From: Cryptomeria japonica | Lineage: Eukaryota > Streptophyta > Pinopsida > Cupressales > Cupressaceae | Assembly (NCBI RefSeq): GCF_030272615.1 | Contig: NC_081409.1 | Location: 473,056,573-473,120,572, forward strand | DNA length: 64,000 nucleotides | Direction: 5' to 3' | Shown: in pieces, positions 12,459-23,391 of the stretch | How the letters are laid out: every line of letters starts with the position of its first letter | Numbering within the stretch: the first letter of the stretch is position 1 | The notes under the pieces: model-generated | Told to the model about the DNA's origin: nothing | Database searches by the model: none | What the model saw: only the letters and a program-made list of their open reading frames with translations | Made by a program: the position numbers and the translations under genes

Positions 12459-13316
12459 GGGAGGTGAGCTCTCCATGGTCAAGTTGTGTTTTATGGCAGG
12501 TTGCTTGGGATGGGAAAGGAAAGAATAAAGTATGTTGTTGCTGTTTTGAGTTGCAGAAAAGTGTTGAAGAAAAAAAAAAAGGAAATATATTCAATGTTGT
12601 AGCTTGTATAAAAAAAAGGGAATGTGAGCTATGTTGTATTTATTTTCAAGAAAAGAAGTGTAGTATTTCATTCATATTACCATGAAAAGAAAAACATTGT
12701 TGGGTTTTCAAACCCATTTGTATTCATATTTATTTTGTATCTACATTTGCTAAAGAAATATATATATTTTTTTTCCTACTTTGGTAGTTTTGCAAAAGAA
12801 GAAAGAAATGGTTAGTTTGCATTTAAATCTTCATGTTTTACAAAAAAAAAAAAAAAGTAGATGCACTTTTGTGTAAACTGAAAATAAAATTAGTTGTTAC
12901 TCCATATTCCTTTAAGTTATTTATGCTGCTGCAAATTTAATTAAATCTGTCATTATTTTTCCATTCAAAGCAGAAATAAATCTTGTTATAGTTAGTCTAT
13001 TTCTTTAAAAAAAAAAAGAAAAAAAAAAACTAGCATTTAGTTTTAGTTTATTTTGTTATCAAAAAAAAATTATTATGTATAAGATTGCTGTTTAGAATGC
13101 ATTAATGGTTGCAGAATGCCTTAAAGCAAATTAACACCATAGTTATCTTCTTTCCTCTACACTAGGTCTAACATGTTTAAAAAAAATAATAATTAGTCGA
13201 GTTTGTAATAGAAAGATAAGAGTAAAAATTTAAAAGCCTAATTTTGGTCAACAAAAGAAAATGAATATTATATCTATTTTATGCTACAACACATTTGTTA
13301 GATTCCAGCATGTTAT

Positions 13317-13346
13317 AAAATATATATATATATATATATATATATT
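13317..13346. repeat. TA microsatellite
   Basis: A run of TA dinucleotides inside S1. It is one of several in this half of the LTR. Confidence 0.85.
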
Positions 13347-13423
13347 TACACATTAAAATACAATAACCAGGAAACTCAAATACCTCCTAAGCAAAATGAT
13401 AAGATTATAAATCTGCCCATGTA

Positions 13424-13440
13424 TTGATTTATACTAATAT

Positions 13441-13471
<31 letters not shown>

Positions 13472-13490
13472 CATATATATATTAAAAATG
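13424..13490. repeat. AT-rich microsatellite
   Basis: Mostly TA repeats with short interruptions, inside S1, just left of the GC-rich block. Confidence 0.8.
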
Positions 13491-13534
13491 AGAAAAACAA
13501 AAAAAATATATACAAAAAAAAACTGGTTTTATGC

Positions 13535-13965
13535 ATACTGCGGACCGGGGGAAAGGGCCATGAAAACCCTACCCCCGCCGCCTTCCTTAACCCTGCGGGC
13601 GCCGCAGTGGGCGGACGCCACTCACTGTGGGCCGCCGCAGTGAGCAGGGCGAAGCCCGCCACTGCAACGGCTCACAGCGGCGGTGACCGCCACTGTGACC
13701 ACCCGCAGTGGGCGGCAGCCACCACTTATAGTGAACGGTGGCCGCTCCCTGCGGGGTGCCATAGAGGCCGCCGCCCATTTTCCTCCGCCCCCTCCTTACT
13801 CCTCCGCCATTTAATAACAAAGAAAAAAATATAAACCCCCGGCTCGGCCCTGCGCGCGCCGCCGTGGGGATAGCAAGAAAAAAATAAATAAAACGCCCCT
13901 CCCATGGCCGCCGCCCACTCCTTCACCTGCACACACACACAATAAAATAGACACCACTCACACAC
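13535..13965. other. GC- and CpG-rich block inside S1
   Basis: About 430 bp of strongly GC-rich sequence in very AT-rich surroundings. The words CCGCAGTGGGCGG, GCCGCCGCAGTG and their complements recur, giving a degenerate minisatellite look. Frames on both strands are open here only because of composition. The block is absent from S2. It could be a separate insertion, or an LTR promoter/leader region that S2 has lost. Confidence 0.6.
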
Positions 13966-14007
13966 ATAGCCCACACCAAAAAAAAACATGTATGTTAAAA
14001 CACAAAC

Positions 14008-14034
14008 GCCCTAACCCTAATTTCGGGTTAGGGC
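14008..14034. other. Perfect hairpin GCCCTAACCC / GGGTTAGGGC
   Basis: A 10-bp perfect stem (14008-14017 with 14025-14034) around a 7-base loop. The arms contain the telomere-like word CCCTAACCC. It lies just right of the GC-rich block and could be an RNA structure in the LTR transcript or a chance relic. Confidence 0.55.
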
Positions 14035-14165
14035 ATACATACTTGGCTTATATTTTAAAAATAAAAGTATAAAGGGAGGAATATGTGTGGGAATGTTTAA
14101 AAGGGGTTAAAAGTTAAAATAAAATAAAACTTTCCCCCTTCCTCTTTAGAATATACTTATAAACA

Positions 14166-14238
14166 TATATATATATATATATTCGTAGGTAAAATATATA
14201 AATATATATATATGTATATATATATATGTGTGTGTGTG

Positions 14239-14305
<67 letters not shown>

Positions 14306-14335
14306 TTATATATATATATATATATATATATTTAT
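14166..14335. repeat. Compound TA/TG microsatellite
   Basis: Long TA runs with a short TG run and repeated TGTATTTATA interruptions. The interruptions recur at about 50-bp spacing, so longer units were duplicated as well as dinucleotides. Confidence 0.85.
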
Positions 14336-14913
14336 AAGTAATTTAACTTCTATAATTGTGGAAATCAAATTAGTTAGTGGTAAAAAAATTAATTAATGCT
14401 CTTTTAATAATTTAATGAATGTTGGAGCATTCAAAAGAGAAAATTTCAAATTTTTTGGGTAGAATAGACCCTAAAAAAAATAAAAAATAAAAGACTCAGC
14501 GATATTAGTAGGGTCAAGTGGCCCATTTAAATTTTAAATTATAGGTATTTTAATTTATGGGGATTTTATTTAATAGGGTTGTTAAATTTAATAACTAGGA
14601 CAATTTATTAGACCCTAGACAATTAAAGAACTATAAGAGATTATTGGACAAATAATTTTAGAGATTATATATTAAGTTGCAATTAATCGCCAAGGGAGTC
14701 TAATTCCTTTATTAATAAAAGACTGGTGATAACTCTTCTAGAGAAATATTAGCTCACTTATAACTTATTTAATTTTATCACCAAACTAAATTAATCATTT
14801 GATCCACACAAAATATAGTTAAGACCAAACTAGTTTTGCATTATTTTAACTCAGTTACGTATTTAAAAAAAAAAAAAAAAAAATTCCGTTGTGCCCAAAA
14901 GTTGGGCATGATA

Positions 14914-14918
14914 GAATA
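14914..14918. repeat. Target duplication GAATA, right of S1
   Basis: Second copy of 10491-10495, directly after the S1 end. Confidence 0.85.
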
Positions 14919-15318
14919 CTAATTCAACTCACCTTACCGGTAAAACCTAACTCCACTGGTGGGCCTTTATACCTGCAAACCTCTTCTCTATCGGTGGATC
15001 AACTTGGCCTTCCATTAATAATGTTGGTCCTACTACTCAGCCCATTTACTGGAAGCATTGAACTTCTCTGAGTATACCAGTTTACATCCTTTTGTTCTTC
15101 TCCTGCTTTCTTTCTTTCTTACCTTACTAGTGGTCCTATTTTACCAGTAGATGATGCATTTCATGCGTACCAATAACCTTCCTTCTATCTTGTTACACAC
15201 ATATAGATTTACATCATCATGTCTTACTTCTCCTATACCCATCACCACTTCTTACTCATTGGTGACCATGCCAAACCAATTGACATTAATGACAAGCTAA
15301 TGCCAATAATGCCAACAA

Positions 15319-15329
15319 TCTCCCCCTTT
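15319..15329 (-). other. Polypurine tract of element A
   Basis: AAAGGGGGAGA on the minus strand, one base from the end of A's 3' LTR. It confirms the minus orientation. Confidence 0.85.
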
Positions 15330-15559
15330 GGCATTGATGTCAACACACTACAAGACTTCACACCAGTAGATTTATCCCCCTTTGACACAATGACAATGGG
15401 TTAGGGTACTTTATTCTTCCCCCTTTGATTCATACTTAGCTCCCCCTTAGTCAAATCTTCTCTTAGTGATTGTAGTCAGTACTGAGACATACAACCTTGA
15501 ACTTTCCCTATGATCAACATGTGGTTCAAGAGATATAGATACTACTATGAACTCCCCTT

Positions 15560-16190
15560 GAACCATATAACTCCTTACAAACTTAAGTGCATAAGGCAGG
15601 TGACACAACTCCCAACTTGTGTCTTAAGTACTCAAAAGTGCTTACCAGCAATGGTTTGGTGAAGATGTCTTCCACTTGTTCTCCTATAGTTACATAGTCC
15701 ATCTTTACTTCCTATCCTTTAACCTTCTCTCTAAGAGAGTGATACTTGATGGCTATATTCTTTTTCCTTGAATGCATCATCACGTTCTTTGATAAGTTTA
15801 TGGCACTTGAATTATCACACTAGATGGAAATAGGATTAGAAATGTCCACCTGTATTCCTTTGAGGTTTGCTTCAACCAAAGTACTTGAGAGCAGCATGTA
15901 GCAACAACAATGTATTCTGCTTCAACAGTTTATAGGGAGACTGAATCTCGCTTCTTGCTATGCCTTGAGACCAACCGGTCACCTAGGAAGAATGCACCAC
16001 CACTTGTGCTCTTTCGGTCATTAATGCAACCTTCCCAATCAGCATCAGTATATGCTTCCAAGATTAATTCCCCTTGTTTAGGGTACCAAAAACCATAACT
16101 GAGTGTTCCATACAAGTACCTAAAAATTTTCCTTACGACATTCATATGTGACTGCTTAGGTGCAGCTTGAAATATGGCCACCATGCACAC
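15560..16190 (-). pseudogene. Element A RNase H region, downstream half
   Basis: Encodes the copia RNase H that follows RT. Visible: KRIFRYL-like RKIFRYLYGT, YTDADWEGC and DRKSTSGGAFFLG (15930-16190), then a decayed EAEY block near 15900. The upstream part lies at 26505 and beyond, because element B is inserted between VCMVA and the preceding residues. Stops downstream show it is inactive. In the intact order this follows the RT of A. Confidence 0.82.
16141..16190. repeat. 50-bp duplicated target segment, left copy
   Basis: Matches 26455-26504 at 46 of 50 bases; all four differences are transitions. It is part of A's RNase H coding region and flanks both sides of element B. Normal copia insertion gives only 5 bp. 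Confidence 0.85.
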
Positions 16191-17696
16191 TGTTGGCATT
16201 ACAATAAGCTGGGAGATTGTTGGCATTGCAATAAGTTTGATGGTTGATGATATTGAGAAGGTTGTTGGAGATGAATGATATAATTGATAAAGGATGATTA
16301 TTATCTTAATATTATTATTTTGTCATTGATGTCAAGCAATTGATTTTTTGATTCAGTATGATGTTGTCATATCTTAAAAAGTATGTTTTGATGAGTATAA
16401 AGATGTCGGTAAGTGACACAGAAAGAATGTGAAAATGAAGGGGAATAATAAGTAATTCAATGGGCAACTATTACCGAGTTAGATAGTGATGAGATTATGA
16501 TGTTTTGATTGTTTTGATATCCTATATATGTGTATTCAAAGACTGAACAAGAAGGGGAAAAGAATTCATGTAATAGAATGAGTAAAGGTTTGATACTATT
16601 CTATTTTATCGAGCAAGGAGCTAGTCGGTAAACTCCAAGGTTACCGATGTCGATTAATAAAAGAAAAAGTCACCAAGAAGAGAATGTCTACCGAGTAAAG
16701 TTCAGTATTAACCAAGTATCAACCAAGCAGTAATAGAATGCATTAAATAAGTATATACATTATTAAATGAAGGATGCCAATGAGCTCGAGGTTTATTGAA
16801 GATAGGAATGTTGTGCAAGAAGTTTGTTAAGGATCAACGGCAATTAAAATTCAAGAGTAAGATCTACAGCACAGATTGAACTATCCTAACCGAGAACAAG
16901 TACCAAGAAAGGTATACAAGTTTCAATGCAAGATAAAATGTTTTTCAGATCAAAGGATACAATGAACCTAATCAAGTTTGAAGATCTGATGGCTAAGATT
17001 AATCATGGTAAATGTGATTAAGGAGATTAAGCGGTTGGGAATTGTTTATAAATAAAGTAATGTTGTTGAACAAAGGATGTGGGAAAACTGAAGCACGATG
17101 ATGCTATAGAGGTGATTACCGAGTATAGAAGATTGAAGATCTGATTGAAGAACAGATTGAGAAGCCTAGCAAGAAGAAAGATAAGTCTTATGACAAGATT
17201 ATCCTGAGCACATTGAGCACATAGAATCTTCTTTAACATTTTATTACTATTATTTATATTTGTAAGTGACAGGAAATCTCTTAACCGAGTGGACTTAACA
17301 GTCTTATTTGTAAATCCTCTTGGAAGGTAACATTCTGAATGAGTGTTTGAAATCCTTTGACAAGGTCACTTCTAATAGATCTGAGGGAAATCTCTTGACC
17401 GGGTCACATCTAGCAATGTGTAAGTAATCTTTAATAGGATTTTCTTTTAACCAAGCATACTCTAGAAGAGTATATTTTCTTGTGGGTCCAAAATCCCACA
17501 GTGGTTTTTCCCTATTAAGGTTTCCACGTTAAATATGGTGTGAAATATGATTTAATATTTTATGTTTATCTATTTATGAGTTTGAATGATTTATAGTCAT
17601 AAGTTGCATATCAAGTTATTGCTACCAAGGTTGAATCTGATTAGAGCAATTATTATTGAGGTTATCTGATTCAGCCCTCCTCTCATCTAACTAACA
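16191..17696 (+). repeat. 5' LTR of element B (1506 bp)
   Basis: Begins TGTTGGCATTACAATAAG and ends CTAACTAACA, then three bases to the primer site. Its first 27 bases are followed by a near copy (from 16218), and the same doubling is found in the 3' LTR. The word ACCGAG recurs through the LTR. Confidence 0.87.
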
Positions 17697-17698
17697 AT

Positions 17699-17714
17699 TG
17701 GTATCAGAGCTTGG
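17699..17714 (+). other. Primer binding site of B (initiator Met tRNA)
   Basis: TGGTATCAGAGCTTGG, the standard copia site complementary to the 3' end of plant initiator methionine tRNA. It lies three bases after the LTR and is not a tRNA gene. Confidence 0.92.
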
Positions 17715-17758
17715 ACTCCAGAAGAAAAGGTTAAAGGTACTTGAGGCAAGATCTGAAG

Positions 17759-19141
17759 ATGTATAAAAGGGATGCACCAAAGTTGAACAAGTCAAGTTTC
17801 ACCACATGGTAGAAAAGGATGAAGCTGCACTTATTAGGAATTGGAGAATATGCAACATATTATTTGGAGAATGATTACATTGCACCCAACACCTACCCTA
17901 TGACAATGGAAGAAATAAAGGCAAAGAAAGAACTCATTCAAGTAATGATAGAGATAACATCAGCTTTGACCGACTCAGAGTTTAATGATCTAGAAGGTTG
18001 TAATGATGCCAAAGCAATGTGGAATAAGATCACATCTATGTATGGTGGAGATGAACATGTTCAAAGAGAAAAAGCAGATAGTTTAAGAGGACAACTTGAA
18101 TCCATGAGAATGAATGAAGGTGAGAACATAATCCAATATAGTACAAGGTTAAAGTAAATTGTCAATCAAATCAAAGGAGCATGAGGAACTATCAAAGAAA
18201 AGGATGTAACAAGTAAGTTGTTGAGAACACTTCTACCTACTTATGCCATTAGAGTCTTTGCAATCAATGAATTGAGGTTTGTACCAAACATGCTAGTCTC
18301 TTTGGATGCTACTATCGGTAAGATACATGCTTTTGAGTTAAGTAATTTTGATAATAGTGGGTCTTCGGTAAACAAAGTTGATTCTGCATTCAGTTCTTTT
18401 CATCTCGGTGAATCTGAAGATTACAATGATAGAATGTCTAAGTATGCTGAAGGAAATCATAGTGGAGCAAGTGAGAGATTTCATAAAAACATGGAAGAAG
18501 TACAAAAACTATATGAGGAAATCAGAAAGCAAGAAGATTTTGAAGCATTATTGGCCAGAAGGTTACCGAGAGGCAAAGGTAAGTATAAAGGGAAGTTACC
18601 TTTAAAATGTTTTAACTGTGATAAAATTGGACATATGGCTTCTAATTGTCCTAACAAAGATTATGAAAAGAAAGAATACCGAGATGACAGATGGAAAGAC
18701 AACCAATACAAAAGACATCGAGACTTCAAAAGGAGAGAAAGAAAGACATGCCTAGTAGTTGATGAGGAATCCAATGATGATAAATCTGATGAGACTGAGA
18801 TAGAGGAAGTTGTATATGTGGCTATCAAAGATGGAACAGATGAAGAAAGGTATGAAGAAAAAGCCTTCATATCACACATAAATAAAAATGATTCTTGGAT
18901 CATAGATAGTGGATGCTCACATCATATGACAGGTGATAAATACAAGTTTGTTAAATTAGAAGATTATGATGGAGGTCATGTAAGATTTGGTAATGATGCA
19001 CCATGTCCTATGAAAGGTAAAGGTACAATCACACTTCTTGACAATGTTAAATGTGATGATGTATATTGGGTTGAAGGTCTGAAATACAATTTGTTGAGTG
19101 TAGCACAGCTAAATAATACAAGATACCAAATAAAATTTTAG
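17759..19141 (+). pseudogene. Element B gag and protease region
   Basis: Gag binds and packages element RNA; protease cuts the polyprotein. The frame starts at the ATG at 17759 and meets an early TAG (around 17813) and stops near 18157 and 18181. Visible: a UBN2-type gag core (17819-18157), a CCHC zinc knuckle CFNCDKIGHMASNC (18608-18649), an acidic linker, and the protease active site WIIDSGCSHHMTGD (around 18896-18937), with the catalytic DSG intact. The frame ends at TAG 19139-19141 and then continues into integrase. Confidence 0.88.
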
Positions 19142-20689
19142 AAAGGAATTGTCAAAGTTCATGACAAACATGGAAAGTTGGTTGTTACCGGGACTCAAAC
19201 AAGAGGTAATACATTTCACCTTGACTCAACTTGGAACAATTGTCTGTATGCAAAAATAGAAGATACCTAGTTATGGCGTAAAAGGTTTTGTCATGTAAAT
19301 TTTGACAATCTGATTAAAATAAGTAAAAAGCATCATGTAAGAGGTCTATCGAGCTTGGAAAAACCTGAGAATGCAATATGCCAAGGATGCCAGATGGGTA
19401 AGATGACAAAAGCAAACTTTACAAGTAAGTCCTACACTTCTAAAGGAATTTTAGATCTTGTACACACTGATCTTTGTGGTCCTATGAAAGTTCAAAGTTA
19501 CTATGGTGATAAATACTTCATATTATTTGTGGATGATTACTCAAGGATGATGTCAGTTATGTTTCTAAAAGAGAAATCGGAAGCTTTTCAAATGTTCAAA
19601 TGGTATAAGGCAAGAGTTGAAAAAGAAATAGGAAGACAGTTGAAATGTCTTAGATCTGATAGAGGAGGAGAATTCATTTCTGATGAATTTAACTTATTTT
19701 GCAATGATCATGGTATAAAGAGAAGAGTGTTAGCACCAAGGACACCACAACAAAATGGAATAGCTGAAAGAAGGAATAGATCAATTGTAGATTGTGCTAG
19801 AACTTTGATGATAGAAAAGCGAGTACCTCAAATATTTTGGAGAGAAGCAATAAGCACTGCAGTTTACACCTTGAACCGAGTACAACTGAAGAAAGGAAAT
19901 ATGAAGACACCTTATGAAATTTGGTATGACAAGAAACCAAATGTAAGTTATTTTAAAATATTTGGAAGTAGATGTTATGTTCACAAAGATGATAGAAATG
20001 GAAAATTTGATCAAAAAAGTGAGGAAGGAACATTTCTTGGCTATTCCTCTAGGAGTAAAGCATTTAAATGTCTGATCAAATCATCTAACAAAATTGTGGA
20101 AAGTGCAAATGTGAAAATTGATGAATTTGCAGAAAGGAATGATGAAGGAAAATCCAAAGAACCAGAAGATTATGAAGAGTTTGTATATGTACAACCGACA
20201 AGTTTTACCAAGAAAGCCAATGAAGAAATTACTCAGTTACCGAGTGATGAAGAAGATCATACAGAGCCTACTAAGCCTATATTAGCAAAATATGTCAAAA
20301 GAAATCATGCATCAAGTCAGATTATAGGAGATAAGGATGCTCCAGTGCTGACAAGGAACAAACTGAGAAACAACACATGTCTGATATCCGAATTTGAACC
20401 AAGGATAGTAAAAGAGGCATTAAGTAATGAAGATTGGGTAAATGCTATGACAAAAGAGATTGATCAGATCAAGAAAAATGAAACATGGACACTGGTCCCA
20501 AGACCAAAAGAGAAAAATGTAATCAGTACAAAGTGGATTTTCAAGAATAAGCTAAATGAAAAAGGTGAGGTCATTTGAAATAATGCAAGGTTAGTTTGCA
20601 AAGGTTATGCTCAAGAAGAAGGAATAGACTATGGAGAAACTTTTGCACCTGTAGCAAGACTTGAAGGAGTGAGAACATTGTTGGCATAT
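19142..20689 (+). pseudogene. Element B integrase and N-terminal reverse transcriptase
   Basis: Integrase inserts the DNA copy. Visible: a pre-integrase HHCC region (around 19270-19410) with one TAG, catalytic HTDLCGP (around 19465), FVDDYSRM, SDRGGEF (around 19657) and NGIAERRNRS; all three acidic residues are present. RT begins around 20440 with W-AM-KEI, ETWTLVPRP and KWIFKNK, with a TGA at 20576-20578. It is then cut after LLAY by solo LTR S2 (20690), and the coding sequence resumes at 23392. Confidence 0.9.
20685..20689. repeat. Target duplication CATAT, left of S2
   Basis: CATAT, repeated at 23387-23391. Removing S2 and one copy rejoins the RT frame exactly (LLAY then AAYKNF). Confidence 0.92.
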
Positions 20690-23386
20690 TGTCATGCCCA
20701 AAATTTTGGGCAAGAATGGGATAATTTTATTTTTTTAAAATAACAACCTTTAACATTAAATTTGCTAAGATGAAATGCACTAGCAAGTTTGTCTTAACTA
20801 TGTTTGAGTTAACTCTAACCACTAACTCAAGTAAGTGACAATAACTTAAATCAAATGTGGAATACTAAAATAATATTTTATTATCTCATCGATTTTAATC
20901 AATAAATTAATTTAGTCAATAATTTGACGTAGATAAAGTTAATCTCCAATAACCATTAATTGTTTTTTAGGAACTAATTAAATTAGTCCTAGCACTTAGT
21001 TTATAAATGTCTATATTAAATTTTAACAATAATGAAAATGTGTTTAAACTAAATCGACTAAAGGGTCAATTAAATTCATAATGAATATTTTCCTTTAAAG
21101 TTTAATCTCATCAAAAACCTATATTTAGGTGGACTACAAATATTTCCCATAGTAAAAGTGACATGCATGCAATCATTAAACTTTTGAGAATAATACAAGC
21201 TTAAATCCAACAGCATTATTTCATTTATGCAATAATAAATTAACAGAAATAATGCATTTATTTAAGGCATTTTTAGAATACAATATAGTCATTATTACAT
21301 GAGGGTGAAATACCCAAACTAGTCCCTCATTTCTATTAAATGAGGACTTCAATTAAAATAGATACATTTTCTTTTCAAAGCAATTACAACATATAGTTTC
21401 CCTTTCACATAATTGCACTTTAAAATATAAAATATTCCATTTCCAAATTGTTTTTCTACAAACAAATAATTCCAGCAATTTCTACTTGTCCTTTACTTTT
21501 CTTCCAACAACCTACAATAAAATCATTGGCTATGACCATGGAGTGCTCACCTCCCAGCCTAGGCTTACTAGAAGGCACCCCCGAGCTTGGAGAACCAAGC
21601 CCTAGATAGGTTACACACATGCAAACACAACAAATGAGGGAAAACAAACACAACAACATATTCCCAACCAAGGCTACACGTATGGTAAAACACAAAGCCA
21701 CCTCATGACAAACAAAGATATATCATAAGTATAATAACCCCACATCCTTATGCCCCCCAAGGCATCCATGCCTTATTTCCCTCCTTATGACCCCCAAATG
21801 CATAAACAAGCCATGCAGCAAGGGTCACATAAATTTCCCTTGAGATCACTCTCATAATGAGAGCCTCTGACTCGAGGGTTGTCAAACTTCTACCACCCAC
21901 AAGACCATCCTCTCTCCTAAGAGTAGGAGGCCTTGGTTAGTCCCAAAACATAGAATGCATACAAGAAATCAAAGTCATAACGCATAATAATTTTCACAAA
22001 ATAAAATGTAGGAGAACAACTTTTTCCACACAAGCAATCTTTCTGAAATAACATGCAACATGAAAGAAAACAAGAAGAAGTTAAACCAACCTTCAATCTG
22101 CCCAAAGGTATGCTAGTCTAGTTGATGATGAGCAGCCCAATTCCACAATTCTTTGCTTCTCTACCCTTAGCCAAATTCCTATACCAAATCTATTCTTTTT
22201 TTCAAAATTGCATTGTCTCCAAAAATGGAGAGTGGGTGATTACCCGCAAAATCTCTCATTCTTTCCTAAGAAGACCTTAGTGAGAGTTCTCACAGGTTTC
22301 TAAAATTGAAAAAGGAAAAAGTCAGAAAAAAAATCAAATGGGATCTCTCATCAAAAAGGAAAGTCAACTAACCTAGATGATGCCTTCTAAATTCAATTTT
22401 CGCTCACCTTAGGAAACCCACTTTTTAGGGTGACTAAACAGCCACATGGGAGTTGTCACATGCCTAAAATTACTCCTAACCCTTAGGTATACCTTATGGG
22501 CTTTAGGAAATGCCTTTAAACTACCCCTAGGAGTGCATTTAACCCCTTTTAAACCCATCTAAAGTTAACTTTCGGGTCAAACCTAAGTTGACCACCCCAA
22601 AGATTCTCTACCCAAGGAAAATATAGAACCACATTAAATTATTTGAAAAAGCTATGGTTAAAACAACTCCCTCCAAGAGACAATTCAAAAATTAAGACAT
22701 AAATCAACACGTGTCAAGTGACACAATAAAATATTTTACAACATTACACATGAAATTTTGTCTCTTGTTGGATTTACACAAATTAATAAATTCAATTTAA
22801 CACACATGCAATATTTACTTTCACAAATAAAATACGATACATATAGAGTGTTGTCTCTCCAAATAGACAACCCCTGACTTTACGAACGTACATAGGTCTA
22901 GGTTTGGTTCTCCATAATGTTTCCATGGTCACATGGATAATTTTCCTGTGCATCTCAATTACACATTAGTAATTCCAAATAACCTCATATAATATAAAAC
23001 ATATGAATAAGAATACACATAAAACACTCTACATACAATATACATTTAAACAAATCAATACATCTTACATCCAAATAAATCCACATAAGCAATTATCATA
23101 ATCCCCATAATTTTAATCCATACGTAAAACATGCATCCTATTTCTATCATAGTAAAGTCCTGCAAATCCAATAATGACATATATCATCTCAAATTTATCC
23201 TATTATAGAATCATATAGAATTCTATATCATAAAGCATATAAATGAAGCATCAACATACATCAATGTTATCCAAATCATGGAATCATATAAGTTCTAAAT
23301 CCATAATGCATAAAAATAAAGCATCCATAATAGTCTCAACATGAAAATCACTGAAATGCTAGAATGAGTTGGGGTAGGGCCGCACA
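20690..23386 (-). mobile_element. Solo LTR S2 (2697 bp), same family as S1
   Basis: Starts TGTCATGCCC and ends GGCCGCACA on the plus strand, the reverse of S1. It is flanked by exact CATAT repeats and interrupts the RT of element B. There are no pol, PBS or second LTR sequences. It shares with S1 both ends and the block around 21500-21920. Its first bases contain the perfect 18-bp palindrome TGCCCAAAATTTTGGGCA (20694-20711). The frames at 21456-21701 and 21917-22105 are not conserved as frames in S1 and are not called. Confidence 0.85.
20694..20711. other. 18-bp terminal palindrome of S2
   Basis: TGCCCAAAATTTTGGGCA is a perfect palindrome four bases from the LTR end. S1 has the imperfect version (14892-14908). 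A structure this close to an LTR end could matter for integrase recognition or RNA folding; that is inference. Confidence 0.7.
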
Positions 23387-23391
23387 CATAT
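23387..23391. repeat. Target duplication CATAT, right of S2
   Basis: Exact copy of 20685-20689. Confidence 0.92.

Larger units (their letters stand above)
10496..14913 (+). mobile_element. Solo LTR S1 (4418 bp) of a very-long-LTR family
   Basis: Bounded by 5-bp GAATA repeats. It begins TGTGAGGCCCTACCCC and ends TTGGGCATGATA; the related copy S2 ends in CATGACA, so the expected TG...CA ends are present with one terminal change. It contains no second copy of its start, no PBS and no pol sequence, so a solo LTR is the best reading. S1 and S2 are similar at both ends and in a shared block (about 12000-12500), but S1 holds roughly 1.7 kb more in its 3' half. The strand given is relative to S2 only; the true LTR direction is unknown. 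A non-autonomous element without pol is the alternative. Confidence 0.75.
9130..15317 (-). repeat. 3' LTR of element A, split by solo LTR S1
   Basis: Two pieces, 9130-10495 and 14914/14919-15317, match the right LTR (31189-32868) in order. In plus orientation it begins TGTTGAACAC and ends ATGCCAACA. Removing S1 and one GAATA copy restores an LTR of about 1.7 kb, close to the 1680-bp right copy. Long frames in it (for example 9610-10083) are not matched as frames in the other LTR and are not genes. Confidence 0.87.

Noticed and set aside
13424-13834. 136-codon frame (and antisense frames) over the GC-rich block
   Set aside because: Open because of high GC and few stops; runs through a microsatellite, has no family features and is absent from S2.
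14008-14034. Telomeric repeat array
   Set aside because: Only one CCCTAACCC word and its inverted copy; not an array.
10496-14913. S1 as a Helitron, because of the 3' hairpin
   Set aside because: It has 5-bp target duplications and TG/CA-type ends; Helitrons make no duplication and end in CTRR.
17699-17714. tRNA-like words TGGTATCAGAGC (also at 37038) as tRNA genes
   Set aside because: They are primer binding sites next to LTRs; no cloverleaf sequence follows.
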